This document shows, piece after piece, positions 41,614 to 51,912 of a stretch of 64,000 nt of DNA. The stretch's first letter is position 1. The number at the start of each line of letters is the position of its first letter. The notes beneath the pieces are model-generated. The model was not told the DNA's origin. It made no database searches and saw only the letters and a list, made by a program, of their open reading frames with translations. Source of the stretch: an uncultured Clostridia bacterium (GTDB lineage: Bacteria; Bacillota; Clostridia; Christensenellales; UBA1242); NCBI GenBank assembly GCA_934771475.1, contig CAKVMD010000003.1, positions 1 to 64,000 of the forward strand, written 5' to 3'. The position numbers and the translations under genes were made by a program.

Positions 41614-41830
41614 CTTTTCCTCCGCCATTTGCATTTAAAATAGCCTCTGCAAACTTGATATAGTCATCATATTTTGCCAAAGCAATGCCTTTTTCCTTGT
41701 CCCCAAAAAGTATGAGCGTGTCGCCCTCTTTTATTCCAAAAACCTCACGAGCCTCTTTTGGAATAACCATTTGCCCCTTGCCACTCACTTTACTAGTCCA
41801 AATGTATTTACCTTTGTCGTTCTCTTTCAC
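41588..41830 (-). CDS. AbrB/SpoVT-type DNA-binding regulator
   Basis: This 80-residue protein has a swapped-hairpin AbrB fold at residues 10-52 (SGKGQMVIPKEAREVFGIKEGDTLILFGD), the standard motif of AbrB/MazE-like transcription factors. The C-terminus is a short helix (YIKFAEAILNANG). The start is GTG 41830 with AAGGAGG. It is the first gene of a three-gene operon with the ABC transporter and probably controls it. The promoter lies at 41871-41898. Confidence 0.88.
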   Translation of the reverse strand: MKENDKGKYIWTSKVSGKGQMVIPKEAREVFGIKEGDTLILFGDKEKGIALAKYDDYIKFAEAILNANGGGKDDWNKFSY

Positions 41831-41870
41831 AATTCCTCCTTGTCTTACATTTCTTACTTTTCATACTTTA

Positions 41871-41898
41871 TTATATAAAATAAAATGCCAAATATCAA
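41871..41898 (-). promoter_or_regulatory. Promoter of abrB-ABC operon
   Basis: On the minus strand TTGATA (41898-41893), a 16-base spacer and TATAAT (41876-41871). Confidence 0.65.
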
Positions 41899-41968
41899 GC
41901 AAAACACGCAACTTAAATATTTTAATAATTTAAATTAGGTAAATTAAGATAAATATTTATAGTTAAAT

Positions 41969-42000
41969 AAAAAGCATTTCGAAAAGAAACGCTTTTTTTA
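41969..42000 (-). terminator. Terminator of collagen-like gene
   Basis: AAAAGCATTTC pairs with GAAACGCTTTT with one mismatch; there is a T-run in both directions. On the minus strand it follows the gene at 42098. Confidence 0.65.
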
Positions 42001-42097
42001 GATTTTTAAGTGGACAACATTTTTAAGTGGGACTTTTTAATTTTTGCCATTTCTAGCAAAATTGGTTCGGTTATGAAAAGCGAAATACGCGCAAGCG

Positions 42098-43663
<1,566 letters not shown>

Positions 43664-43878
43664 AAAATCTCCAAAACTTTCTACTTCATTATATTGAGAG
43701 GAGAATGTTTGTGTTAAACCCAGCCAAGCGAAATGTTTACGATAATAAGGCTAAATGGATTTTGACTAGAAAATTAAATATTTTATAGAAATCTTGAAAT
43801 ATTGTTTTGCCAAATTGGGGCTAAATGATGATTATTTTTGAAAATACTGACAAATTTGCGACATTTTTTGATAAATTA

Positions 43879-43906
43879 TTGCATAATTTGCTCTTTGTGG
43901 TATAAT
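43879..43906 (+). promoter_or_regulatory. Promoter of GNAT gene, leaderless
   Basis: TTGCAT (43879-43884), a 16-base spacer and TATAAT (43901-43906) are followed by AAAAAT and ATG (43913). The GGTATAATAAAAATATG string is identical to that in front of sufC. Confidence 0.75.
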
Positions 43907-43912
43907 AAAAAT

Positions 43913-44320
43913 ATGAAATCATATTCAAAATCAAAATTTAATGTTGGTGATGTTCTCTTTGAATTAAGGTATACGCCTTCAAATAATTATTATACACTAA
44001 GGTGCTTAAACAAAAAAGAAGAGATGGGCTATGCAACCTTCAAATTAAATGGGCAAACTGCATGGCTTTATTATATCTGTACGCATCCAAAGTTTCAGCA
44101 TCGGGGAGTTGGTTTTGCACTACTAACCGCAATCGAAAAATTTGCGCTTGACAATGGTGCAAGTAGAATTGAAGGCAAGTTTTATCCTGAAAATGAATTT
44201 GCGAAACTGCTTTATGACAAGGCGGGTTACGCCATTGAAAAGGATGGATACGAAACTTTGATTTGCAAAAATATATATCAAAATGTAAGCGCTCGCGTTC
44301 CCGAGTTTGAAAAAGTTTAA
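43913..44320 (+). CDS. GNAT-family acetyltransferase
   Basis: This 135-residue GNAT protein has the acetyl-CoA motif A at about residues 60-78: YYICTHPKFQHRGVGFALLTAIEKFA, with Q-H-R-G-V-G. It is followed by ASRIEGKFYPENEFAKLLYDKAGY, motif B. The N-terminal half supplies beta strands 1-3. The substrate is unknown. I start at ATG 43913 because the consensus -10 box lies six bases before it and no ribosome site is present; a start at 43838 would lie upstream of the promoter. It is a single-gene unit with its own terminator. Confidence 0.82.
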   Translation: MKSYSKSKFNVGDVLFELRYTPSNNYYTLRCLNKKEEMGYATFKLNGQTAWLYYICTHPKFQHRGVGFALLTAIEKFALDNGASRIEGKFYPENEFAKLLYDKAGYAIEKDGYETLICKNIYQNVSARVPEFEKV

Positions 44321-44339
44321 TAGGCATATTCTGTGAAAA

Positions 44340-44402
44340 TAAAAATCCACCGAATTAGAAGCATCCTTATTTTAGGGCTTCGAAAAAGGTGGGATTTTTT
44401 TA
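44340..44402 (+). terminator. Intrinsic terminator
   Basis: AAAAATCCACC (44341-44351) pairs with GGTGGGATTTTT (44388-44400), with an inner GAAGC/GCTTC stem. It ends the GNAT gene. Confidence 0.85.
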
Positions 44403-44498
44403 TTTGGGCGGGCGAGGGGCTTTACAATCGAAGTTTGTCTGTCTTAATTTTTGCCTTAATTACTGATAAGGTAGTGGTTTGCGCAGGCCAAAGACATT

Positions 44499-44927
44499 TT
44501 AATCTTTATGGCAACAGCAAGCGCCATTTGGACAAAATTTATCTTTATCGTAGGCAATGTTGTGTTTGTCATAGTAGTCTTTGACCGCTGCCTTAACCGC
44601 TTCTTCGGCTAAAACCGAGCAATGGAGTTTATGCGCTGGAAGCCCGTCAAGTGCTTCGACAACTGCTTTATTTGTAAGTTCAAGCGCTTTATCTATTGGC
44701 TGCCCTTTTATAAGTTCAGTCGCCATTGAACTTGTTGCGATAGCGCTTCCGCAACCGAATGTCATAAATTTTACATCTGTTATGATGTTGTTTTCAACTT
44801 TTATATACATGCGCATGATATCTCCGCATTTTGCGTTGCCTACTTCGCCAACGCCGTCAGGGTTTTCCATTTCACCCACATTGCGAGGATGACGAAAGTG
44901 GTCCATAACTTTTTCACTATATAACAT
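44499..44927 (-). CDS. iscU: IscU/NifU-type Fe-S scaffold
   Basis: IscU is the scaffold on which iron-sulfur clusters are built with sulfur from IscS. The 142-residue protein has the three cluster cysteines at C34 (AKCGD), C59 (TFGCGSA) and C103 (LHCSVLA), with the aspartate two residues after the first. It starts with the typical SEKVMDHFRHPRN. Unusually, the C-terminus carries four more cysteines (CPNGACCC), which might bind metal or a partner. It overlaps the end of iscS by 11 bases. With no iscA, hscA, hscB or fdx nearby, this is a minimal IscSU pair. Confidence 0.93.
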   Translation of the reverse strand: MLYSEKVMDHFRHPRNVGEMENPDGVGEVGNAKCGDIMRMYIKVENNIITDVKFMTFGCGSAIATSSMATELIKGQPIDKALELTNKAVVEALDGLPAHKLHCSVLAEEAVKAAVKDYYDKHNIAYDKDKFCPNGACCCHKD

Positions 44928-46101
44928 GTTTTTGTTCTCCTTTTTCTAACTTGTCCCAAACGGGGCTGATTTCTCTTAAATATTTTACAACTTTTTTTGT
45001 CGCCGAAATTGTCTTTTCAATTTCGTCTGCGGTGGTGTATTTGCTGAGCGTTAATCTTAAACTTCCATGCGCTATTTCATGAATAAGCCCAATGGCAAGA
45101 AGGACATGGCTAGGGTCGAGTGAACCGCTTGTGCAGGCTGACCCACTAGATGCGCATATTCCCTCATCGTCTAAGAGGAGCAAAAGACTTTCGCCTTCTA
45201 TTCCCTCGAAAGACATATTAAAGTTGTTTGGCAATCGTTTTTCTCGGTCGCCATTAATTTTTGAATGAGGAATTTGCGAAAGCCCGTCAAATAGTCTATC
45301 GCGCAAAATTTTCTCTCTGTTTGCCACCGCATCCATTTCTTTGCAAGCATTTTCAAGTGCAGTTGCCATTGCCACAATTCCTGCAACATTTTCTGTGCCG
45401 GCGCGCCTATTTTTCTCTTGGGCTCCACCTTGAATAAACTTAAAAAGTGGAACGCCTTTCTTGCAATACAAAGCGCCAACGCCTTTTGGCGCATGGAATT
45501 TGTGCCCCGAAAGTGAAAGCATATCAATATTCATTGCTTTTGTGTCAATCTTGATATGTCCTACTGCTTGAACTGCATCAGTATGGAAAGTAACATTTCT
45601 CTCTCTGCAAATTCTTCCGAGTTCTTCAATAGGTTGTATTGTCCCAATTTCGTTGTTTGCAAACATAATAGTAACTAGGCAAGTTTCGTTTGTGATTGCT
45701 TTTTCAAGGTCGTTAGGATGAACAATTCCATTTTCATAAACGGGGAGGTAGGTGATTGAAAATCCCTCTTTTTTCTTTTCTTCCAAAGTGTGTAAAATTG
45801 CATGATGTTCAAAAGCCGAAGTGATAATATGCATTTTACCCTTCATTTTCCCCATTTTGCAAGCGGTTTCAATCGCCCAGTTGTCGCTTTCGCTACCGCC
45901 AGAAGTAAAGTATATTTCGTTAGCCTCGGCATTTAAGCATTTTGCAATTTTGGCGCGCGCCTCTTCAAGATATTCTTTTGCTCTTTGACCGGCCGAGTGT
46001 AAACTGCTTGCATTGCCATAAATTTCATCTAAAAATGGAAGCATTGCTTCTTTGGCCTCGGGTGAAACTTTTGTAGTGCCAGCGTTGTCAAGATAAATCA
46101 T
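44917..46101 (-). CDS. iscS: Cysteine desulfurase IscS/NifS
   Basis: This PLP enzyme takes sulfur from cysteine for Fe-S cluster assembly and tRNA thiolation. The 394-residue protein has the PLP lysine in SGHKFHAPKG (K201), the histidine in SAFEHHA (H99-H100), and the catalytic cysteine in the flexible loop SSGSACTSG (C323). The start is ATG 46101, directly after AAGGAG; a start at 46125 has no support. It sits between the Rrf2 regulator and iscU, all on the minus strand. A CATACC half-site like the one in the Rrf2 promoter lies just upstream at 46132-46137. Confidence 0.94.
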   Translation of the reverse strand: MIYLDNAGTTKVSPEAKEAMLPFLDEIYGNASSLHSAGQRAKEYLEEARAKIAKCLNAEANEIYFTSGGSESDNWAIETACKMGKMKGKMHIITSAFEHHAILHTLEEKKKEGFSITYLPVYENGIVHPNDLEKAITNETCLVTIMFANNEIGTIQPIEELGRICRERNVTFHTDAVQAVGHIKIDTKAMNIDMLSLSGHKFHAPKGVGALYCKKGVPLFKFIQGGAQEKNRRAGTENVAGIVAMATALENACKEMDAVANREKILRDRLFDGLSQIPHSKINGDREKRLPNNFNMSFEGIEGESLLLLLDDEGICASSGSACTSGSLDPSHVLLAIGLIHEIAHGSLRLTLSKYTTADEIEKTISATKKVVKYLREISPVWDKLEKGEQKHVI

Positions 46102-46253
46102 TTTGTTCTCCTTTATATATCCCACTGATTTGGTATGAATTAATTTTAATTAAAAAGGCAAAATTTTTGACTTTTGCCATTTTGCTTATTAAACCACGAA
46201 AACTTAAATTTTTAAGTGGTTTTTGTGATTTTTTAATGAATTTTACTCTTATT

Positions 46254-46658
46254 TTAGAAAGTTTTATTCAATAAATCTTTCAAACTTACGCTTTTAAGAT
46301 AGTCCGTTATAAGCATTGAGAGTTTGTCCCAACAACCTAAACTATCGCAAATGTTTGCTCTTGGACAACGAGAGTTGCCATTAAGGCAAGGTGCAAGTTC
46401 GGGCAAATCATCGGTCGCTTTTAAAATGTCGGCAACTGAATATTTGTCAGGTGATTTGGTCAATTTGTATCCGCCTTGCGCACCTCTTGTGCTTTCTACA
46501 AGTTTTGCCCTTGTTAAAATAGACAAAATTTTTTCAAGATACTTAACTGTTATTCCTTGACTGGCTGAAAGATATGCGACTGACAAGTTTTCATCTTCAT
46601 GCCTTGCAAGTTCAGCCATAACTCTTACAGCGTATCTGCCTTTGGAAGAAATTTTCAT
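46254..46658 (-). CDS. iscR: Rrf2/IscR-family Fe-S sensing regulator
   Basis: This 134-residue winged-helix regulator of the Rrf2 family starts with MKISSKGRYAVRVMAELARH, and its recognition helix is in ITVKYLEKILSILTRAKLV. It has C91, C98 and C104, spaced as the cluster ligands of IscR (92, 98, 104), plus C109. It should therefore sense Fe-S status and control the iscS-iscU genes behind it. CymR, the related cysteine regulator, lacks this trio. The ATG at 46658 has AGAGAGGG. Its own promoter overlaps a perfect palindrome, which suggests autoregulation. Confidence 0.9.
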   Translation of the reverse strand: MKISSKGRYAVRVMAELARHEDENLSVAYLSASQGITVKYLEKILSILTRAKLVESTRGAQGGYKLTKSPDKYSVADILKATDDLPELAPCLNGNSRCPRANICDSLGCWDKLSMLITDYLKSVSLKDLLNKTF

Positions 46659-46680
46659 AATCCCTCTCTTTAAACTAAAT

Positions 46681-46697
46681 CATACCTAAATGGTATG
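46681..46697. promoter_or_regulatory. Candidate Rrf2/IscR operator
   Basis: CATACC-TAAAT-GGTATG is a perfect 6+6 palindrome. It sits at the expected transcription start of the regulator gene (-10 box ends at 46703), where binding would block transcription. Confidence 0.7.
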
Positions 46698-46702
46698 GAA
46701 TG

Positions 46703-46731
46703 ATTATATCAATAAATATCTATTTTGTCAA
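46703..46731 (-). promoter_or_regulatory. Perfect consensus promoter of iscR operon
   Basis: On the minus strand TTGACA (46731-46726), a 17-base spacer and TATAAT (46708-46703). The operator palindrome follows immediately. Confidence 0.88.
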
Positions 46732-46847
46732 CTGTCTCTTTGAAATTTTCAAAAAAAATTATAATTTTGTGATAAATCTATTTCAAAAAGGTGATTTTAT
46801 GGTAAAAATATGCTAAAATATCTAAACGAAAAATGTTTGGAGGCAAA

Positions 46848-47321
46848 ATGAAAAGATTAAATTCTATAATAAATAAATATTTGCTTTGGTCAATTATTTT
46901 AACCATTGGCTTTCCTTGCGGAGTTGTTGGGATAATCATGGGAGCGACAAAGGGGATGTCGTGGCTGTTGGGTATTGGGATAGCGCTTGTTGTGGTAGGC
47001 TTCTATGGAGCGCCTATGCTTTGGGTTAAATTTGGTGAATACAAAACGATGAAGTCGACTATGAGCGCAATCGAAAATGACAATATTTACACGGTCGGTG
47101 AAATTTGTGAGCAAACCAATAAAAATAACGCGACTGTTGTTGCAGAAATCAACAAACTTATCGAGAAAAGATGTCTTGTTGGGTTTTTGTTTAAAAATAA
47201 AGATCATTTGGAGGCAAACAATAAGCGTAAGGCGGGGAAACAGGTTAAATGTCCAAACTGTGGCGCACTAATGGAAACTGGGATTGAAAATGGTTGTCCA
47301 TATTGTGGATACAAAAATTAA
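46848..47321 (+). CDS. Membrane protein with winged-helix-like and zinc-ribbon parts
   Basis: This 157-residue protein has two membrane helices at about residues 12-60. It continues with a predicted helical segment that looks like a small winged helix (NIYTVGEICEQTNKNNATVVAEINKLIEKRCLVGFLF). The C-terminal zinc ribbon is CPNCGALMETGIENGCPYCGY. Similar PCI-like plus ribbon tails occur in uncharacterised Firmicute membrane proteins; I know no function. The ATG at 46848 follows GGAGG; a start at 46833 would precede it. Confidence 0.8.
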   Translation: MKRLNSIINKYLLWSIILTIGFPCGVVGIIMGATKGMSWLLGIGIALVVVGFYGAPMLWVKFGEYKTMKSTMSAIENDNIYTVGEICEQTNKNNATVVAEINKLIEKRCLVGFLFKNKDHLEANNKRKAGKQVKCPNCGALMETGIENGCPYCGYKN

Positions 47322-47501
47322 GTATAGGGGTTTTAATTTAAGCATAACTGGAGTTTTCATGCTAGAAGTCGCATACTGCCATATTGCTCTTTCAACCTAG
47401 AAACGCAAACGGGGAAATAAGCGGGAAAGACTAACATAAATTTTCGCTTTGTCCAGCACAAGAATAAAAAGTGTAACGATGCGGAACCAATTAACGAAAA
47501 G

Positions 47502-47548
47502 AAAAAAGACTTGTGAATTTGTATATAACAGATTTACAAGTCTTTTTT
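47502..47548. terminator. Bidirectional terminator
   Basis: AAAAAAGACTTGT pairs with ACAAGTCTTTTTT. It lies between two convergent genes. The rest of 47322-47608 shows nothing I can name. Confidence 0.85.
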
Positions 47549-47608
47549 ATATGATTAATAAGTTTTACTCAGAGAGGTCTTTTAAATAATTGAAAAAGTC
47601 AAGAAAAG

Positions 47609-49189
47609 TTATTTTTCTATGTTTTCGTTTTCTATGCTTTGCTCCTCAGCGCTTTTAGTGTCAATTTGCTGAGCGTCAGCAACTTCAAATTCGCTTTCGC
47701 CAGAATTGTTTTCTTGAATTTGATTTAAACTGTTGCCCTCGGATTGAAGTGTTAAAGTTCCATTTGCCAAAGCGCGTTTATTAACAATTTTATCTTTAAC
47801 TTTGTAGATTAACTGTATTGCATAGTACATCAAAATCACAACAGCGGTGAAGATTATATAAACAAGAAGTTGTAAAACAGGATAGAAAGTTGCATAACCA
47901 ATCTTAAAATTGATGTCAAAGAGTTTGCCTATTCCTGAAATTGCGTCCTCGGCATCACTTTTTGAAAACATAAACATCCAGTTTGCTTCAAAGATTGATT
48001 TGCCAGTTGAAAGAGCAATCGCGTTAAACATAGTGCCAAGCGCCCAGACAGAAACAAAGTAAATAGAGAAAAGTACGACACAATCTTTGAGCGCTTTTTT
48101 ATCAAGGCGAGGGAATAGCCCAAACGCCAGCGCAAGAACTGGGACAACCAAGACATTGGTGTGTTCAAAAATGAAGTGCATATTGTATAGATAGAAAAAT
48201 CCTTTACCATCAAGGTCTGGCATGGCAAGAGCAAACAGCGCGCCGACCACATTGATTATTACTGTGAAGTTAAAGATAGTGCGGTTTTTGGTGATTAACG
48301 AAATAAGAATGAAAAATGCGCCGATATTGCATAGTTGTAAAGGCAAGCGTTTAATGTTTAGCGAAATTGCTGAGAACATTTGACAATATTGCATTAAAAG
48401 TGAAATCGATAGTATAAAAAGAAGTACCCATTTGGTTTCAGTGTCTTTTTTCTTGAATGCATAGTATAGTCCCACGCACAGTCCAATTACGACAGCAACC
48501 CACAAAAAGTGAACAAGCCCATATTCTTTAAAGATAAGGTTTGAATATCCAAATAAGTATTGAGGAACATAGATTGGAGTTGTGGCAATTATAAGCAAAG
48601 GTAAAACAAGGAAAAATTTCCCCCATTCTTTTTTGTCTTTTACATTAAACAGATGTTTTTCGTTTAATGCTAAAACCACAGGTAAAGATAATTGTAATAG
48701 CATTTCAATGGCAAAGTATGTGCCTCTAAACCCTTCGTTTAAAAGAAAGTTTTTAAAGCCAGTTGAAATTGGAAGCGAGTTAAGCCCTCTTCCGTCAACC
48801 GAAGTTAGCCATGACATATAATCTCCATAGCAGGCGATTTGGACAATAGTCATGATAACGGAATAATAAATCGCGACATTGCGGATGGTTCTATTTTTAA
48901 AGAAAATTGCAACCGGCAAAACGACAAAAGATAACGCGCTTAAAAGTCTTAAAACTGCATGACCTTGAAATTTCCCGCTTCCTAAAAATTCCTGTGATTG
49001 GCTTATCGCAAAACCGTCAGGCAAAAGCAGTCCCAAAATCATCATGCACGAGTAAACAACGACGAGAATTTTGATTACTTTTTGAGTGATTGCGGTGAAT
49101 TTTTCGTTATCCTTAAAAACTTTGAATTTCAAGATAGCAAAAACAGAGATAATTATCGCAAAAAGCAGAGGTAAAAAGATGTAAAACAT
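47609..49189 (-). CDS. YwaF/TMEM164-like polytopic membrane protein
   Basis: This 526-residue protein has about 13 membrane helices. Its second half fits the YwaF (TMEM164-type) pattern: RLPLQLCNIGAFFILISL (about 275-292), a helix with VVGALFALAMPDLDGKGFFYLYNMHFIFEHTNVLVV, and further helices. The conserved His residues near HFIFEH and the PLQLCN motif are family hallmarks. The C-terminal 50 residues are acidic and disordered. Function is unknown in bacteria; human TMEM164 is an acyltransferase. The ATG at 49189 has AAGGAG, and the gene appears monocistronic. Confidence 0.78.
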   Translation of the reverse strand: MFYIFLPLLFAIIISVFAILKFKVFKDNEKFTAITQKVIKILVVVYSCMMILGLLLPDGFAISQSQEFLGSGKFQGHAVLRLLSALSFVVLPVAIFFKNRTIRNVAIYYSVIMTIVQIACYGDYMSWLTSVDGRGLNSLPISTGFKNFLLNEGFRGTYFAIEMLLQLSLPVVLALNEKHLFNVKDKKEWGKFFLVLPLLIIATTPIYVPQYLFGYSNLIFKEYGLVHFLWVAVVIGLCVGLYYAFKKKDTETKWVLLFILSISLLMQYCQMFSAISLNIKRLPLQLCNIGAFFILISLITKNRTIFNFTVIINVVGALFALAMPDLDGKGFFYLYNMHFIFEHTNVLVVPVLALAFGLFPRLDKKALKDCVVLFSIYFVSVWALGTMFNAIALSTGKSIFEANWMFMFSKSDAEDAISGIGKLFDINFKIGYATFYPVLQLLVYIIFTAVVILMYYAIQLIYKVKDKIVNKRALANGTLTLQSEGNSLNQIQENNSGESEFEVADAQQIDTKSAEEQSIENENIEK

Positions 49190-49463
49190 GAGTTCTCCTT
49201 TGTAAAATAAATTAAATTCTAAATAAATAGGTTTGCAATTTTAAATTTTTGCATTTTAACCTGGCTAAAAGCATTGTATCATAGATTTTCCAAATATCAA
49301 ACCCTTTTTTAGAAGTTTTGCTTTACAGGGCTCCTGTTTTTAAAATTTAGCCCTAGTTGAAGCAATATTAAAAAAATGTTTGACAGAATTTTTATAAGAT
49401 GTTATTCTTTTATATATAATAAATCTACTTTTATACAAACTAGTTATAAAACTTGGAGGGCTA

Positions 49464-51500
49464 ATGAAAAGGTTAAGATTGACATTAATTTGGGCACTTG
49501 TTTTGGGGGTTCTCGGATATGCTGCGGGGGTGGCGGTTGCTTACCTTGTTGAACACAGCGAACTCACAGCAAGTTTCACAAGCCAGTTTGCTCTTATCGG
49601 CGCGGGAATTGGTCTGGCTGGCGGACTTGTTTTAGGATTAACAGCAAAAATAAAAGATGATAAAAAGAAAAACGACAACACTGGTACTACGACCTCGGGA
49701 GAAAAAACAGACATTGCATTTGATTCTAAATTTATGACGGAGGAGTCTTTAAAGGCTAACAAAAATCTTGTTGCAACCACTTGGGACGAACTTCCTCACA
49801 TAGACAAAACGGGCTTTGTTTTTAGACATAAGATTAACCATGGCAGGTATGAAATCAACATGAAGCCAGAAAGCCATGCGCTGGTTATTGGTACTACCGG
49901 AACTGGTAAAACACAACTTCTTGCTGACCCATCAATAAGAATACTTGCTCACTCAAAGGAAAAACCTAGCCTTGTTATGACCGACCCAAAAGGCGAACTT
50001 TATGAAGATAACGCTGAGATTTTGAAGCAAGAGGGCTACAAAATTATCGTTTTAAACCTTAACGACCCTTATTCTTCTTCAAAATGGAACCCTATGGAAG
50101 GGGCGTTCAAACTTTACGAGCGTGCGGGAAAAATTCACCAAGAGGTGAAAAAAATCAGCCATGTAACCCCAGAATCTTGCGGGTACAAACGCCTAGACAA
50201 AGATGTTTTAAATGGCATTGAATATGGCGACACTTGGTACGGCTTTGAAAGAGTTGCTTATCCAACAGTTGAAATGCTTAAAAATCAAGTGGAAACAACC
50301 AAAAGACAAATGGAAAGCGAGGCTAAGGATAAATTGAAAAACATTGCACTCGCCCTTGTTCCAGACAACCCACAAGCCAAGGAAAAAACTTGGGACGATG
50401 GTAGCCGAGACTTCATTTCAGGTATTATGACAGCGATGCTTGAAGACTCGCGAGACCCAGAACTTGGAATGACACTTGACAAATTTAACTTTTTCAACCT
50501 TTACCGCATTATGAATGTTCGTGATCCTATTGCGAGCGACAGAGAAAACCCACTCAAAACCCTTTCGGCTTATGCTGACGGAAGAGATGAAATTGAGGGG
50601 AATGTTAAAGCGCTTATGCAGACCATTTGTGGAGCGCCTCCAACCACTCAAAAATCTTTCCTTTCTACTCTCGGCGCAAGCGTGGGCAAAATCCTTGGTG
50701 ATGAAGGTATTTTGTACATGACAAGTGGAACAGATATTGACTTTGAGGACCTTGCAAAACAACCTACTGCATTCTTTATAAGAATTCCTGACCATAGAAC
50801 AGAAAGACACCCACTTGGTGTGCTTTGCATAAGCCAACTTTACACCGCTCTTGTCGATGTTGCAAACAAGACGGTCAATCCAAAAAATGGCAAAACAGGT
50901 GCTCTTTTAAGACCAGTTTACTTTATCCTTGATGAATTTGGTAATATGCCAGCAGTTCCGGGATTTGGCACAATGGTTACAGTTTCGCGTTCAAGAAGAA
51001 TTTTCTTCGAAATTATCTTGCAATCATACAGCCAACTTGACATTAAGTATGGTCAAGATGAGGCTAAAAACATCAAAGGCAACTTCCAAACTGAACTGTT
51101 CCTTGGGTGCGAAGATATGAATACTATCCAAGCCTTCTCGGACGCTTGTGGAGAAATCACAGTTTTCCACGAAGAAGAAAACAAGTCTAGAAATTCTAAA
51201 CATGACGACCAAGGCGAAACAATCAGCATTTCTACTCAAAGAACTAGACGCCCTCTTATTGACAAGCAAGAACTTCGTCAACTTCCACAATGGACAATCG
51301 TTGCAAAACTCTTCCGTGAATCTATCATGAAGGATACAATGACGCCATTCTTTGACAACAAGTTCCTTGTTAAAAATCGTGCGCCTGAAAAAGTAGGATA
51401 CGCCGAGCCTCTTGATTTCCAAAAAATCTACTATGACATTAAAAAGCGTAACGCTTTAAAACTCAAACAAACCTTTCCTTCAAGACCAAGTTTCTTCTAA
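49464..51500 (+). CDS. VirD4/TraG-type coupling ATPase (orphan)
   Basis: The 678-residue protein has two N-terminal membrane helices (about 7-28 and 42-62) and a hexameric coupling-protein ATPase domain. Walker A is GTTGTGKT (143-150), followed by VMTDPKGELYED. Walker B is FILDEFGNMP (about 486-495), followed by the SRSRRIFFEIILQSYSQLD segment typical of VirD4/TraG. A large all-alpha insertion (about 215-400) separates the Walker motifs. Such proteins carry relaxase-DNA or effector proteins to type IV secretion channels. No relaxase, VirB4 or other conjugation gene is within the window, so it is either an orphan or serves another export system. The ribosome site is GGAGGG. Confidence 0.88.
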   Translation: MKRLRLTLIWALVLGVLGYAAGVAVAYLVEHSELTASFTSQFALIGAGIGLAGGLVLGLTAKIKDDKKKNDNTGTTTSGEKTDIAFDSKFMTEESLKANKNLVATTWDELPHIDKTGFVFRHKINHGRYEINMKPESHALVIGTTGTGKTQLLADPSIRILAHSKEKPSLVMTDPKGELYEDNAEILKQEGYKIIVLNLNDPYSSSKWNPMEGAFKLYERAGKIHQEVKKISHVTPESCGYKRLDKDVLNGIEYGDTWYGFERVAYPTVEMLKNQVETTKRQMESEAKDKLKNIALALVPDNPQAKEKTWDDGSRDFISGIMTAMLEDSRDPELGMTLDKFNFFNLYRIMNVRDPIASDRENPLKTLSAYADGRDEIEGNVKALMQTICGAPPTTQKSFLSTLGASVGKILGDEGILYMTSGTDIDFEDLAKQPTAFFIRIPDHRTERHPLGVLCISQLYTALVDVANKTVNPKNGKTGALLRPVYFILDEFGNMPAVPGFGTMVTVSRSRRIFFEIILQSYSQLDIKYGQDEAKNIKGNFQTELFLGCEDMNTIQAFSDACGEITVFHEEENKSRNSKHDDQGETISISTQRTRRPLIDKQELRQLPQWTIVAKLFRESIMKDTMTPFFDNKFLVKNRAPEKVGYAEPLDFQKIYYDIKKRNALKLKQTFPSRPSFF

Positions 51501-51912
51501 AAGGTAAAAGTTAATTGCGCATTTTATAAATATCGCGGTGATTTTTTAATCGAAATCTTGTAAAACTCAAAATAAAATACAAAAAGCCAACAGCAAAGTG
51601 TTGGCTTTTTTTTAATAGATTTTAAAATGAAATAGTGCTTATAAGTTTTTAATGAGGTTTAATTGTGTTTTAATAAAGTTTGTCTAGAAATCGGGGATAA
51701 CATATTTTAGATAGAAAACTTTTATCACTTGTTATAATTATTTATGTTATAGGGGTTTGAAGTGCAGGCATTTTAACTTGGCTTTTTGAATTGTAAGTTA
51801 TATTATATAAGTTTGAAAAGTTGTCAAAAAGATATTTTTCGAGGGCGTTTTACTAGATAAGGTGAAGCGGAAAACTTGCCCTTTTGGCGATGTTCTTTTT
51901 ATACAAAATAAG
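51501..51912. other. Gap after VirD4-like gene
   Basis: A terminator (51581-51613) is followed by about 300 AT-rich bases in which I find no gene, RNA or repeat. Confidence 0.55.
51581..51613 (+). terminator. Intrinsic terminator
   Basis: AAAAAGCCAAC pairs with GTTGGCTTTTT, with eight T. It ends the VirD4-like gene. Confidence 0.92.

Noticed and set aside
44333..44584. 83-codon plus-strand frame after the GNAT gene
   Set aside because: Its first half is the terminator of the GNAT gene and its second half lies opposite iscU.
49380..49420. TTGACA and TATAAT before the VirD4-like gene as a promoter pair
   Set aside because: The boxes are 29 bases apart, too far to work together. The TATAAT may pair with another, unrecognised -35.
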